From positions 4,340,001 to 4,404,000 of the forward strand of contig CM061223.1 in assembly GCA_030844895.1 (NCBI GenBank): a stretch of DNA of 64,000 bases, written 5' to 3'. Below, one piece after another: positions 1-11,310 of the stretch. Numbering within the stretch: the stretch's first letter is position 1; each line of letters opens with the position of its first letter. This DNA comes from Ambrosia x helenae (lineage: Eukaryota > Streptophyta > Magnoliopsida > Asterales > Asteraceae). A model generated the notes under the pieces. It was not told the origin of the DNA. It saw only the letters and a list, made by a program, of their open reading frames with translations, and made no database searches. The position numbers and the translations under genes are program-made.

Positions 1-1954
1 GCATTACCTGAGAACCTATATTGACTTTTTATAGCTTATTGTATGTAACTGTTTTATCATGTATACCGAATTATTAAGTGGAAAAAAATGTTGTACACAC
101 TAATTTATATTTATAATAAGAAATGATTTTTTTTAATAAAAAACACAAATATCATGCTTAAAATACATAAAACACACTTAAAAATAAAAATAAAAATGAA
201 TCACATTGGGTCGTGAGGAGCCCCACGGCCCATGTAAATCTAGCAGATGGGATCCAACGGCCCATGGTGGTCCTTGCGACCCATGGAAATGTGGCAGATT
301 GCATCATCATCATCATCATCATCATCACCACCGCCGCCGCCGCGCCGCCACCACCACCACCATCATCATCATTATTATTAAACATGAGAGCAAACACTTC
401 TATTTCGAGTTGGATAAAAATCAAACTGACAAGTTGGTGTCATTGTTTGCATCAATGCTCAGGAACATTCTACTTCTCTTTCTGTAATGATCAGGAACAT
501 TCCAAATAACTATTTAAGCCTCTTTGCCTAAAGCTTTCAAGAGACAAGAATACAATGTTCATGTATCACAAGGAATGACCAATCTTAGGCAAACATTACC
601 TGAGAACCTATATTGACTTGTTATAGCTTATTGTATGAAATGTTTTATCATGCATACCGAATTATTAAGTGGAACAAAATTGTTGTATACGCTAATTTAT
701 ATTTATAATAAGAAATGATTTTTTTATATATAAAAAACACAAATATCATTCTTAAAATACATATAACATACTAAAAAAAATGAATCCTATGGGTTAGTGG
801 GAAACTCCACAACCCATGGAAGGCTTGTCAACGAAGACAAAAGCAAGTTTGCAAGCTGGTTTGTGACGTAAGTGAAATACGAAAGTTGGACGAAATGAGT
901 AAACCTCATCCCACAATTCTCATAGCGTTACTTCCACAATCCCCATAAGCTTATCATAAAATAAACACTTGTACTAAGGACATGTGTAATAATTCTTAAA
1001 CTTTTGTTAAGACTCACATAAATTTTCAAATAAACGGTTACAAAACATTTTGGTTGCATTTTACTAATTCTCCTATATACACCAATTTTCTTGACCTTAT
1101 AAGTGAACACTTAAACTAATTTTGATAGAAAAAAATATTGTTAAAGATCCATACATGTGTGTGTGCAATGAATCGTCAGCTGAGTGATAAGAGGAAAGAG
1201 CAAATATACTTTTAGACCAACATAACATATGTACAACGAATAATTGATACCAAGAAGCCTAATTGGCTAGGTCCCCCCACTTAGGCTTCTGTTAACAGAA
1301 ATAGGGTTATGAGCATGACATGCAACCATAAAAAACTTCTTATAGCGGAAATCTTTGAGCATCATGACAACCAAACATTAGCCAACCATAGATCATAGAT
1401 GCCTTTTATACATTTCAAAATTACCAAGATATCCTTTCTTTGGTGAAGCACATCATGTGAAAATGAAGAAGATAAAGACTATGACATGTACAACATGACA
1501 TTTGTTCTTTTTCGTTTATAACTTTCATTATTTTATTTGATAAAAGTTATACTTTCTATAAGATTTAACTTTACAATTTTAAATCTTTTATGAATTTTAT
1601 ACACTTATTTTATAACATTAATCATTCCGTATTTTGTTAAAATTTAATTTGTTTTATACTTTTTATATTCTTTATTTTTCTCATCTACATTTTCAAAAAC
1701 TCACTATATATGTTTAAATTTTTAGTTACGACACTTTATTATGTTTAAAAATATCAATTGTTTATAAGGAATTGTCTTATTTGTATTGTTGTTATTGTTA
1801 TATTTTACATTCATAAAGAAATTAAATGCTTATGAAGACATATTAAAAAATAAGCTACAAATCATGTTTTTATCCCATTAACTTGTTGTAAACGGATCCA
1901 TGTTCATGTCTAGCCTCCTAGGTCTACGTGTCTTGTCGAGTCGTATGTGACACG
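1..1954. repeat. Repeat A, copy 1 (cut by window start and by a Copia insertion)
   Basis: Closely matches 19175-21590, and its right part (about 1045-1950) matches the reverse complement of about 22200-23090. It contains two partly similar units about 593 bp apart: the opening words at 1 and 594 (ACCTGAGAACCTATATTGAC) recur and stay similar for about 230 bp. No coding frame is convincing. The copy ends abruptly at 1954, where a Copia LTR begins; the second copy continues past the matching point at about 21590. Confidence 0.85.
301..378. repeat. Triplet microsatellite (CAT/CAC/CGC/ATT mix)
   Basis: Successive runs of CAT, CAC, CGC and ATT triplets lie just before the conserved repeat A segment that begins AACATGAGAGC. 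Other copies of this site carry different triplets (19002-19072, 19478-19545, 18504-18783). Open frames here only reflect the triplets. Confidence 0.9.
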
Positions 1955-2667
1955 TGTTGGGAATCATGGTATCGTATACACAGCGGAAGCGGTTAATATT
2001 CATTAATAAAAATCGATTATATACATTATATAATATTAGCCGATTTATATGTATAAATATATATTTAATTTTATTAATCCGATTAATAAAATATTCCCAA
2101 TCAGGATCTCAGTTAAACGCGTATAAACAAATAAATAATAAAACAACCATAGAGGGTTTAGTAATCAACCTTTGACGACTACACCGGAATTGTAACACGC
2201 GGGTTACAACGAATCCTCGCTAGTAGGAAGTTCACACCGTGCACAAACCGACCGGGAAGCAACACTTGCAGGATGAAGGTGGTGGTTTGTGGTGGTTGAT
2301 GGCCGGACCAAAAAGAAGAGGCGGCGGCGGCCCTCTTTCTTGGGGTGGCGGCTGCAAATCCTTGGGGAGGAGGCAAGAGGTGTTTTGTTTTGATAAAAGG
2401 TGTGATTAGGGTTTACTCCTTAACCCTCCTTTTATAAGACAACACCTTGCAATAAACCCCCTTGCTAAATATCTTAATACTCCTTAATATTAATCTTATT
2501 AATATTAAGTCCCTCAAGACTAAAACAATTATTATTTCATAAATAAGAATCCACCAACGCGTGAACTTATCTGATTCGTGTACCAACGTGTAACTCTTCG
2601 GATCGTACCGAGTCGGGTTACGTTGACCTCGACTTTTAATTACATCGGACATACCATATGTCCAACA
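1955..2667 (-). repeat. 3' LTR of the truncated Copia
   Basis: 713 bp, bounded by TGTTGG and CCAACA as expected for a TG..CA LTR. The purine-rich stretch abuts its inner edge at 2668. Open frames within it (for example 2179-2376 on the minus strand) resemble no protein I know. Confidence 0.8.
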
Positions 2668-2678
2668 ATCTCCCACTT
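2668..2678 (-). promoter_or_regulatory. Polypurine tract of the truncated Copia
   Basis: On the minus strand it reads AAGTGGGAGAT directly before the LTR start. This is the usual plus-strand priming site of copia elements. The interval 2679-3544 is element internal non-coding sequence with no gene seen. Confidence 0.75.
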
Positions 2679-3544
2679 GGACGATTTTAATTAAATGAGT
2701 CAACGTGCGCAGAGTTGGACGCCTAGCTGCATCGCATTGCACCCAAACCAGTATGACACTTTACAGTCGTCAACTAGTTCTTTAAGTTCAAGTAACGCTT
2801 TACTTAACCAAATACTATAGCCCTGATAATTATATCAATAAGTCCCTTCTGTATAGACATCCGTTGATCATAAGACATGGATCATTCATTCTTATATAGT
2901 GATCAACTATTCTCTATTCTCATCTCTAATTCAAAATGGTCTAACGAACTACCTTAGTCCGAGCGTGGCCACACGTTTATACCAGTTTGAGTTTTACGAG
3001 GGCGCCAGAATGTCTAGACTTCTAATCATATAGAAGTACAGAATTCCATCAGCGTCATACAACTCCCACTTAATCTCGGATTTCTCCCAACGCTACCCTT
3101 ATTGCTACCCATGTTTCAGGATAGTGTAAGATAACATCAAGGATAGTCCTTGACCAATGTAGTTTAATATGTGCCTCAGGAAAAAGGACAGATTGAACAT
3201 ATCAATATCAAAACATCTCATGACACAGATCCATGGAGATCGTTTTGAAGCGAGTTACATCCAATATCATTCCCTAATGATATATGTGAATTATGATCCT
3301 CAAACCCTTGAGCTATTCATCTCATGAATACAACCATCTCAATTCACAATAGTCTTACATTCAAATTCATTCCCATGTAATTTGATCGACTACGGACATT
3401 TAGAATACTCTTATTCAAGGATTTAAACATACAAATAATGAACACAATTACAAAATATTTAAATTTGCATTTAACCCATTAAATCAAATAAATATTCAAT
3501 GTAATTGTTATAGTTCAAAATAAAACACCAATACTAATTACAGA

Positions 3545-4430
3545 TCATGCCCATTGTCTAACAACTCTAAGCCCTATCTTTCCAGCATGCTCCTCATGTT
3601 TAGTTTGAGGTAAAGGTTTAGTAAAGGGGTCAGCCAGATTCAGATCTGTATGAACTTTGTTTATTACGATGTCTCCACGTTCTATTATCTCTATAATATA
3701 GTGGAATTTCTTGAGTATATGCCTTGTGGTCTGATGTGACCTTGGTTCCTTTGCAAGAGCAATGGCACCAGTGTTGTCACACAGTATCTCCATTGGTTTC
3801 TTTATGCTAGGCATAACATCGAGATCAGTAATGAACTTCTTCATCCAGACAACCTCATTTGCAGCATCCGATGCAGCATTGTATTCTGATTCACAGGTGG
3901 GTTAAGCAACCACACTTTGCTTACAGCCGTTCCAAGTTACAGCCCCACCATTCAGAATGAAAACATATCCTGTTTGTGACCTTGAATCATCACGATCAGT
4001 CTGGAAGCTTGCATCAGTATAACACTTAATTGATAACTCCTCTTCCAGTCCTCCATATTTTAAGAACATGTCCTTAATCCTTCTTAAGTACTTAAGAATG
4101 TTCTTCACTGCAACCCAGTGGCTCTCTCCTGGGTTCTGTTGATATCTACTCGTCATGCTAAGAGCATGTGAGACATCAGGTCTAGTACATAACATAGCAT
4201 ACATGATGGAACCAATCGCATAAGCATATGGAACACCTTCCATTTTCTTCTTTTCCTCTTCAGTATTTGCACACTGCTTGTTATCAAGAATGGTTTCATG
4301 TGCCATGGGCAAGAGCCCCATTTTTGAGTCTTGCATTGAGAAGCGTTGTAAGACCTTATCAATATATGTACTTTGACTCAAACCCAATAACCGCTTTGAT
4401 CTATCTCTATAAATCTTTATTCCCAGAATA
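3545..4430 (-). pseudogene. Copia pol fragment: end of reverse transcriptase and RNase H
   Basis: Reading leftwards on the minus strand, the frame carries the late RT segment (LLGLSQSTYIDKVLQRF near 4390-4340), a connection region with GSIMYAMLCTRPD, then the RNase H-like part with YTDASFQ, CESE and CDNTGAIALAKE. This order is diagnostic of Ty1/copia pol. An in-frame TAA at 3902-3904 interrupts RNase H; the downstream codons stay in the same frame (57 nt between the two open parts), so it is a nonsense change and not an indel. Upstream of about 4430 the frame becomes nonsense. It cannot encode a working polymerase. Confidence 0.9.
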
Positions 4431-4455
4431 TCTCTATAAATCTATCTCTATCTAA

Positions 4456-4768
4456 CTCCCCTTTTTTGTTCCTTGTACTTAATTACTCAATCCTCCACAG
4501 TGACAAGCCCGAGGGTGACGCCCTCTTCTGCGGGTTTGAGTGAGGAGGAAACAGCTCAAAAGCGTATGGCTGACAAGCTTGCGCATGGTTTAAATGAAAA
4601 AGAACAAGAGCAGACTCGCCTCAGAGAGATCCAAGCCAGGAAAGAGGAGGCTGCTAAACGGGCTGCTGAGGAGGAGTTGAGAAAACAGGCTGCGCAGAGA
4701 GAAGCGGAGGAGTTGAGAAAACAGGCTGCGGAGAGAGAAGCCGAGGAGTTGAAAAAACAGGCTGCGGA
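4456..4768 (+). repeat. Upstream duplicate of the coiled-coil exon start
   Basis: These 313 bp closely match 5095-5407. They include the end of the intron (polypyrimidine stretch, acceptor CAG at about 4500) and the first third of the coiled-coil exon (TSPRVTPSSAGLSEEE through the KKQAAE repeats). The copy then breaks off into unrelated sequence (GACAACGCC) and meets a stop at 4782-4784. It looks like a partial duplication placed about 640 bp upstream of its source. Confidence 0.85.
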
Positions 4769-4784
4769 GGGACAACGCCTGTAG

Positions 4785-6826
4785 GGTCCTGTAGGGTCTA
4801 AGGTGAATTTACCGCATCGTAGCTTTGATTATGTCGAAGTTTCTGACCGGCCTCATTTGGATATAGTTGGTGAAGGGCCGTTGTTTGGCCAGAAGGACAA
4901 GCGCAAGTTTCCGTCTTCTTCTGTTCCTGATACTTCGGACGTTCCTGATGCAAAAAAGCGCAAGTTGAAGTCGGTTCAGAAGAGCCCGGAAGCTACTTAT
5001 GCTTTCAACATAACACCTCCACCGCAGCGTGATTCGGTGTTGAAAAAGATTGTGAAGAGCAGTCCAGGTATCTGCTCTTAGTTAACCTTTTTAACTCCCC
5101 TTTTTTGTTCCTTGTACTTAATTACTCAATCCTCTACAGTGACAAGCCCGAGGGTGACGCCCTCTTCTGCAGGTTTGAGTGAGGAGGAAACAGCTCAAAA
5201 GCGTATGGCTGACAAGCTTGCGCATGGTTTAAACGAAAAAGAACAAGAGCAGGCTCGCCTCAGAGAGATCCAAGCCAGGAAAGAGGAGGCTGCTAAACGG
5301 GCTGCTGAGGAGGAGTTGAGAAAACAGGCTGCGCAGAGAGAAGCGGAGGAGTTGAGAAAACAGGCTGCGGAGAGAGAAGCCAAGGAGTTGAAAAAACAGG
5401 CTGCGGAGGAGGCTTTGGAGAAGCTTCGTGCTCAGGAAGAGTTATTGAAAAAACAAGCTGCGGAGAAGGAAGCTTTGGAGAAGGTTCGTGCTGTAGGTTT
5501 GACACATGGTGGTTCATCTAGGGGTGACCCTGCGGGGGCAAGCGGTTCTGCTTGGGCCGGGGGTGATTCAATTTTTAAGCCAAACTGGCGTATACGGGAG
5601 AACTCCCGTTTTGCTAACCCCCTGACTGCAGAAGAATTTGTGTCCCATTTCATCCCACCCCATGAGAGAAGGTTTCAAGATGGGTTGCCGAGATCACAAC
5701 TTATTTCAGATTTGTGTGTTGGTTCCGCGCTCCAGATGGCTTCCATCGACGCTCTCATGCGTCGTGATATACAACTGCAACGCGACCCTGAAGAGGTAGA
5801 GCGGGCGAAGCGCTTCATTGCGAACGAGCGACAGCGTCTCAATGAAACGGAGAACAAGTTGAAATCTGACGTTGACAGCCATTTGAACCGTGCGGAGAAG
5901 GCTGCGGATGAGGTAAAGCAGTTGAAGGTGGAGCTTGCCGAAAAACAAAAGGGATGGAACGAGAGGTGGAACCGCGCCAATAATGATCGTATGAAAGAGC
6001 GTGAGCAGATCCAGGTTTTGAATAATGAAAATGCCAAATTGGTTGCTGCTGCTGAAAACCACGCGAAAGTTGTTGAAGAACTTAAATCCAAGGCTGCAGA
6101 TACACGCTCTGAGCTCCAAGAAAAGACAACAATCTGATGGCTGTTACGGCCCAGCTGTCCAATGTCGAACAGAAAAACCTTGCCTTGCTCAAAGAGAGAG
6201 ATCAGCTTGTCCAGGAGAAGGCCTCCGCAGAAGAAGCATATTCTTCTGCTGTCACTGAAGCGGAGAGTGCTAAGAAGCTGCTTGAGGAGGCGCACAGTGT
6301 GCAAGCTAGGTTGAGAGATGATGCTAACTGGATGCTGACCGAAGGTGTTCCGGGGGTGGGTCTCTTTACTTTCTTTCCATCTTACTTATTATTCTGTCTT
6401 GTGAATTAACACATATCTTTGCAGTTTTTCAAGCGCATTTGGAACGAGCCGATGCTTGGTGATCAGGTTGCGTCAATTGTTTCAGATGCCCGTGCTGCTG
6501 GTGAAGCGGAGGGGTTTGTTACTGGGTTCCACCACGCCATTAACAATGGGAAACTTACGGAAGGCGAACACTATGGGAAGCCTCGGGAGGATGAGCTCAA
6601 AGAACAACTTGTTTTGTTCGACCAAATGGTGTTCCCAATCGTTGACGTGGTCCGCGAGTGCAGTAGATTTGAAGAACCCGTCGCTGCTTACCGATACTAC
6701 ATTGATCAATCTGACCGTATGGGTGCGAAAGCGGAGCAAGAGCGGCCGGAGCAGGAGAAGAAGCCTGCGTTGGATGCAGCGGCTGGTTTGGGTAGCTCAG
6801 GTACCACTCATGATGATGAGGACTGA
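4785..6826 (+). pseudogene. Coiled-coil protein of the plant 'gypsy-type transposase' group, broken
   Basis: Three exons can be joined. Exon A, about 4785-5067, has a basic KKRKLK stretch. Exon B, 5140-6355, has a long Glu/Ala/Lys coiled coil, then WRIRENSRFANP and ERRFQDGLPRSQLISDL. Exon C, 6425-6826, has FFKRIWNEPM, an ARAAGEAEGF segment and an acidic end. Introns 5068-5139 and 6356-6424 (72 and 69 bp) are GT-AG and keep frame. Exon B has a one-base deletion near 6117-6125, after which the same coiled coil continues in another frame. Family assignment (PF04195-like 'putative transposase, gypsy type', many copies in Asteraceae) is from remembered architecture; its N-terminal domain is absent. 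Function is unknown. Confidence 0.6.
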
Positions 6827-7189
6827 TGTTTATGTTTGTTTGATAGATGGTATTTTTGGTTGTTCTAGTTATGCGGGATTTGGATTTTCTTGTTGGTTTG
6901 GTTGTTTTGGTTTATTCAGGTTTGTTTTTAAACCCCGTGGCTTTTAAGTGGTATCGGTTTAAAAGATAAATGTTCTTTTAAACCCCGTTGCATGATGTGG
7001 CACAATAACATATTTTTTACTAGGCATGGAATTGATTAGAGCATCCACAATTCCATGATAAGGTAGGACTCACATTTCATTTAGATGTGACGTTATGGTA
7101 AGAGACACCATCCCATAAAATTCAACTATAAGCTTTGAAATCAAATTTTGTACGCAAAGCAAACAAAGTCTTAAATTTAAAAATCAACG
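6827..7189. other. Intergenic, no gene seen
   Basis: Sequence after the coiled-coil pseudogene stop. I see no coding frame, RNA gene or clear transposon end. Confidence 0.5.
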
Positions 7190-7309
7190 CCAAAAGCTAG
7201 TGAATCCTTTGCATAAATAGGGGGTTTATCATTTTACAAATTACATTTGGGGGGTATTGGGGGAAAAAACTAAAAATGGGGATGCCTTAGTTTGATTTGG
7301 CGGTATCAA

Positions 7310-7515
7310 ATTAATATCTGCAGTGTGTACAGTGATGCCGCCGAATGGAATGTTGTATTCATAGATGCCGCCAATTGAGATGTTATAGTCACCTTTGATG
7401 CCGCCAATTGAGATCCCTACTTCATTGATACCGCTAAATGGAACCAAGGCTTCTTCAGTTGCCGTCAAGAACCCTCCAATCCAAATTGAGGCATTGATGC
7501 CGCCAAAGGGTTGTG
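7310..7515. repeat. Degenerate repeats with core GATGCCGCCAAT
   Basis: About six or seven imperfect copies of a GATGCCGCC(A/G)AATTGAGAT-like word lie at irregular spacing (about 25-60 bp). On the minus strand they read as a GGI-rich peptide (7241-7561) with no known relative. Related words occur in opposite orientation near 11128-11176, beyond the mobile domain gene. Confidence 0.6.
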
Positions 7516-7792
7516 AGTCTTCATGGCTTGGAGACCTGCATTTTTTGCAGGCTATAAACACTCACAAGAGACTCTAGCATTTCATGCAATGGTCTTGTGT
7601 GTTTTTGTAGGTGATTTGATAGGCAAATAGTGTCTTTGAGAGTGCAAGAGTGCAGCCTTGGGGGGTTATAAAATGGAGGGTGAGGTGAAGAAGGAGCACC
7701 ATCCACATCCATTTCCACACCATCACCATTACAATCTCCATCTGAAACTTTTGAAATTTATAAAAAATCATACCAACCAAATTCCTACCACC

Positions 7793-10285
7793 ATGAATCA
7801 AAACATAAACTTACACCCTGGTCCCCTAAGCAACGATGTGTTGTATCTGCGTGATCGACATCGTTCCTTTCACATTTTCGCAAACGATGAAAACTTCAAT
7901 GAGCCCCTTATGGTAAAGCGTAGCGATAGAAGCATATGGAAGTTACTTCGTGACAACCCTGTTGTAGGACGGGTTCGTAACCTTGTCGATGCCGCAGGGT
8001 TTGGTGGCCTTATAGATTGTGGTTATCGATACGTTGACCACTCCTTAATAACAGCTTTGGTGGAACGATGGAGGCCCGAAACTCACACGTTCCACCTACC
8101 ATTTGGTGAAGCTACTGTCACCTTACAAGATGTTAACGTCTTGTGGGGGTTACCTATCGAGGGAGTTGTTGTGTCTGGGGCAGATGATGCAATGTCTACT
8201 GCCGATGCAATAGCGTTATGCCGACGATGGTTAGGTGTTACGCCTGCAGAGAACCAAATGTCCGGCAAATCCGTTTTGGGTAGTCTCATTATTAATCAAC
8301 TAACCGCGCTGTTTGTTGAAGCTGAGGCTACGGATGAAGCGTGCATTATCCGTGCACGTTTAATAATTTTTTATCTGATCGGTTCCACTTTGTTCCCTGA
8401 TAATAATAATAATAGACTAAATGTTTTTTATTTAAGATTTTTACGGAACCTAAGCCGAACAAGATCGTATAGTTGGGGCAGTGCGGTTCTTGGCTGTCTT
8501 TATAGGCGGCTCTGTGATGCCACCCAGCCGGATAGGAGAGCGGTGACCGGGCCCATGATGCTCCTTCAAATATGGGCATGGGAGAGGATTCGGTGTCTCG
8601 CACCACGACCACCCTCAACCCGGTTTAATTATACTTGCCCGCTAGCGGCTCGGTATATATCGCAAACCCTAAACAAATATAATGTGTCTGCATGGCATCC
8701 CTTTGTATTTTTTTTTTCTGAACACGTTTTTTAACATGTTAATTTTGTAGGTGGCGAGACCGGCGGTTAAACTTCAGGGAGGTAGCCACACACTGCCTCA
8801 GGGCATATCGTTCGCAGCTACAATCGTTGAACGAGAACATGGTATGTTTATTAATCCCGTGTTAGTAATTATTTTTAATTTTTTGTATTAAGCATTTATT
8901 GTGTTTTGTAACTGACTTAAGTGTTTGTTTTTATGTTTTTAGTTCAACTGGACCCCGTACACCTCGGTTTTGGATCAACTACCGGCCATATGTTCAAGTG
9001 GGATGGCAAGCTGGACGAGCTGTTGTCCGCTTATATGCTTTGAGATCGTTGAGCATCATTACCCTCAACGGGTTATGAAGCAATTCAACATGCTCCAGTA
9101 CATACCTCCCCAAATAAACCTAACTGTACCCATGGCTAACCTTGAAAGATTGCATGCTTTGGGGCGACAAGGACACAACGGGGTGGACTAGATGCGTAGG
9201 CACGAAGCCTACATCAATGCATGGAATAACCGTCGTAACACGATTTTCCGCTCTGATCCCATAAGGACGACTTCCACAGAGCCCGGTTATATGCAATGGT
9301 ATTTGGGGCATACCGTTGCATTTATTGGCAATCCGAGTGTAGCACCGGTCCCAGTTGGCGGTTTCCAAGACGACGGTGCTAGAATCCAGTTGATGGTAAA
9401 ACATTTTTACGTGTCTAATTCATACATCAATTATTTCAGTTTACGGTTTCTAACTAATAATTTTGTTTACAGAGGGATGCCATGGGTGATATTTACCGGT
9501 CATCTCAGCAGGCATTTAATGATCCTCGGTCATTCTCCACGCAGCTTGAGCATATACAAAACACGGCGTTTCACAGTATGATGATGTCACACGATGTCGG
9601 ACACTTACAAAATCCGACGCATCTTACAACGGACGCCGTCGACTTGTCGGCACCTGCACGACCTCAAAGGGTGCGTCGGCGACGCGCTCCCCGTCAGGTG
9701 CCGGCAAACGTGCCGGAAAATCAGGACAAAGCTGCTGGAACTCCGTTTGACAATGACGCTGGGTTTCGTGCATCTGTTGCGGCCAGTAACAATCAGAACC
9801 AGGGAGGGGAATATGTCCCGCAATTCATAGACGGTGGATTGGACCAGATTGGAACTCCGTTTGGATTGGGTGGTTCCTTCGTACAGGGAACTGGTGATGT
9901 TGGTGGGTCCGGTGGCAGTCAACCGGCGGCGACAGTTCCGCTAGCTAACTTGATTGCAGGCGGAATTGGCATCGGAGATAGTTGGGTATTTCCTTCATCA
10001 CCGGATTATGTGACGCCGGTTGGATAGGGGTTGCCACGGGTTGATCTCGACCTTGTTAGTGATTTTCATTACCATCCCCCGCATAATTCGTGTGATGAAG
10101 GACCTTCAAGCCGGCCAGGACCATCGACGTCACTGAATTTAAACCTCTTTCCTGATGATCAGTACGGTAATGAAGGAGCACCACCCACCGATGGAACACA
10201 AACCCAACACCAACCAACCAGAAGGCAATCTGAACGTCTTATGAATCAGCCTCCCTCGAACTGGTCGAACTGGTTTAACTTGTAA
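7793..10285 (+). pseudogene. Plant mobile domain (MAIN-like) protein with two in-frame TAG codons
   Basis: Start ATG 7793, followed by NLHPGPLSNDVLYL, typical of MAIN-like proteins. Exons inferred from splice signals and frame: 7793-8685, 8751-8841, 8943-9395 and 9473-10285; introns 8686-8750, 8842-8942 and 9396-9472 are GT-AG. The mobile-domain core VTLQDVNVLWGLPIEG, the later WTPYTSVLDQLPAICSSG, LICFEIVEHHYPQRV and YMQWYL are all in register. TAG at 9189-9191 falls where relatives have Trp in a DW pair; a second TAG at 10025-10027 lies in the Pro/Gly-rich tail, which stays open to 10285. No frameshift is needed. The first intron boundary is the least certain. Cellular MAIN proteins act in gene and transposon silencing; here a transposon-borne, disabled copy is more likely. 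Confidence 0.8.
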
Positions 10286-10444
10286 AAATGTCTTAATTAC
10301 TTTTGTTGTAATATTTGATTTGCTTTATGAATATATGAATCGTTCAACCACATGTGATTCGAACATTGATAGGAGAAAGAACCACTAAAATTAAAATCCA
10401 AATACAAGCGTTAAACACTAAAACAAGATTACATAATCATTTTT

Positions 10445-10767
10445 CGGTGGCCCGAAAACGGCTCGGAGGTCATTTTTTTCAAAATACACTATGTTGAAAA
10501 CGGCCCAGGCTGCCGTTTTTGGGCCTCTGTACAGTCTGGCAGGGCCTGCCAGTCAGGTAACCGGACTTACGGACGCGTTGCCCTTGGGTAACACACGGGC
10601 CTCGCACGAAGTCCGGGCCGTTTTCGGGTCTCCAGGGCCTGATCCCGGTGGCCCGAAAACGGCTCGGAGGTGGTTTTTTCAAAAACCACACTATGTTGAA
10701 AACGGCCCAGGCTGCCGTTTTTGGGCCTCTGTACAGTCTGGCAGGGCCTGCCAGTCAGGTAACCGGA
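10445..10767. repeat. GC-rich tandem repeat, 201-bp period, 1.6 copies
   Basis: CGGTGGCCCGAAAACGGCTC begins at 10445 and again at 10646. The second copy stops at about 10767 in AACCGGA. The units contain inverted words such as GGCAGGGCCTGCC and are far richer in G+C than their surroundings. They lie just beyond the mobile domain gene, inside the proposed element. Confidence 0.85.
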
Positions 10768-11310
10768 TAGATTTATTTAAAAAAAAATTATAACACACGG
10801 ACTTTCCATTTTTGGAATGTCTAAAACAAATAATACAAATTTGATAGATTTATTTAAAACAAATAATACAAATTTATTTAACAACTATTTTTCAAAACTA
10901 GTCACTCAAACTATACAATCTACCGAGTTACAAGACAATATATTTCCGAGATCACCTATTCCAATATTCTACCACCGTTTCTTGTTGCAGAGTTCATTTA
11001 GTTTCTGTTTCGCACCTTCAATCACAATTGCTTTATTGAAGTAAACAATTGCTTTATTGAAGCCAACAATAGCTTGTGCACCCAGAAACTCGTTCTTCCA
11101 GTCAGCGGGAACTGAATGAACTCGTTCTTCGGCGGCATCACTATGAAGCTCCTTTGATACCGCCAAACCAATAGGAGGCGTCACCATTTTCATTTTTTTT
11201 CTCCCATGGCTACCAATTGCACTTTATAAAACCAAAAGTCTATTATTTATGCAAAGGATTCAAAGCTAGTAGAAATTTTCGAAGAAACATATCAAAGTCA
11301 ACACAACCAA

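Larger units (their letters stand above)
1955..4430 (-). mobile_element. Truncated Ty1/copia retrotransposon (3' half), minus strand
   Basis: It consists of a 3' LTR (1955-2667), an adjacent polypurine tract, about 870 bp of non-coding internal sequence, and the end of pol (3545-4430). The first part of pol, gag and the 5' LTR are missing; recognisable homology stops near 4430, next to the coiled-coil pseudogene. It sits inside repeat A: the second copy reads through the insertion point at about 21590. The second target-site duplication cannot be checked because the 5' end is lost. Confidence 0.85.
7190..11270 (+). mobile_element. Probable MULE-like unit carrying a plant mobile domain gene
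   Basis: The plant mobile domain gene is flanked by related outer sequences in inverted orientation. GAATCCTTTGCATAAATA near 7203-7220 reappears reversed near 11250-11267, each a few bases from an AGCTAG-type word. Both flanks also carry GCCGCC-type repeats in opposite orientation (7310-7515 and about 11128-11176). Plant mobile domains are known to be carried by Mutator-like and Gypsy elements. I could not define exact termini or a 9-bp target duplication, so the outer limits are approximate. Confidence 0.45.

Noticed and set aside
2413..2742. Minus-strand frame of about 109 codons across the LTR and PPT
   Set aside because: It lies mostly inside the Copia LTR and crosses the PPT. No protein similarity.
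6356..6424. Break between two coiled-coil frames as a deletion
   Set aside because: GT..AG signals and preserved phase make it an intron. The true lesion is the one-base loss near 6120.
7241..7561. GGI-rich minus-strand frame as a gene
   Set aside because: Explained by the repeated GATGCCGCC words; no conserved domain and no supporting start context.
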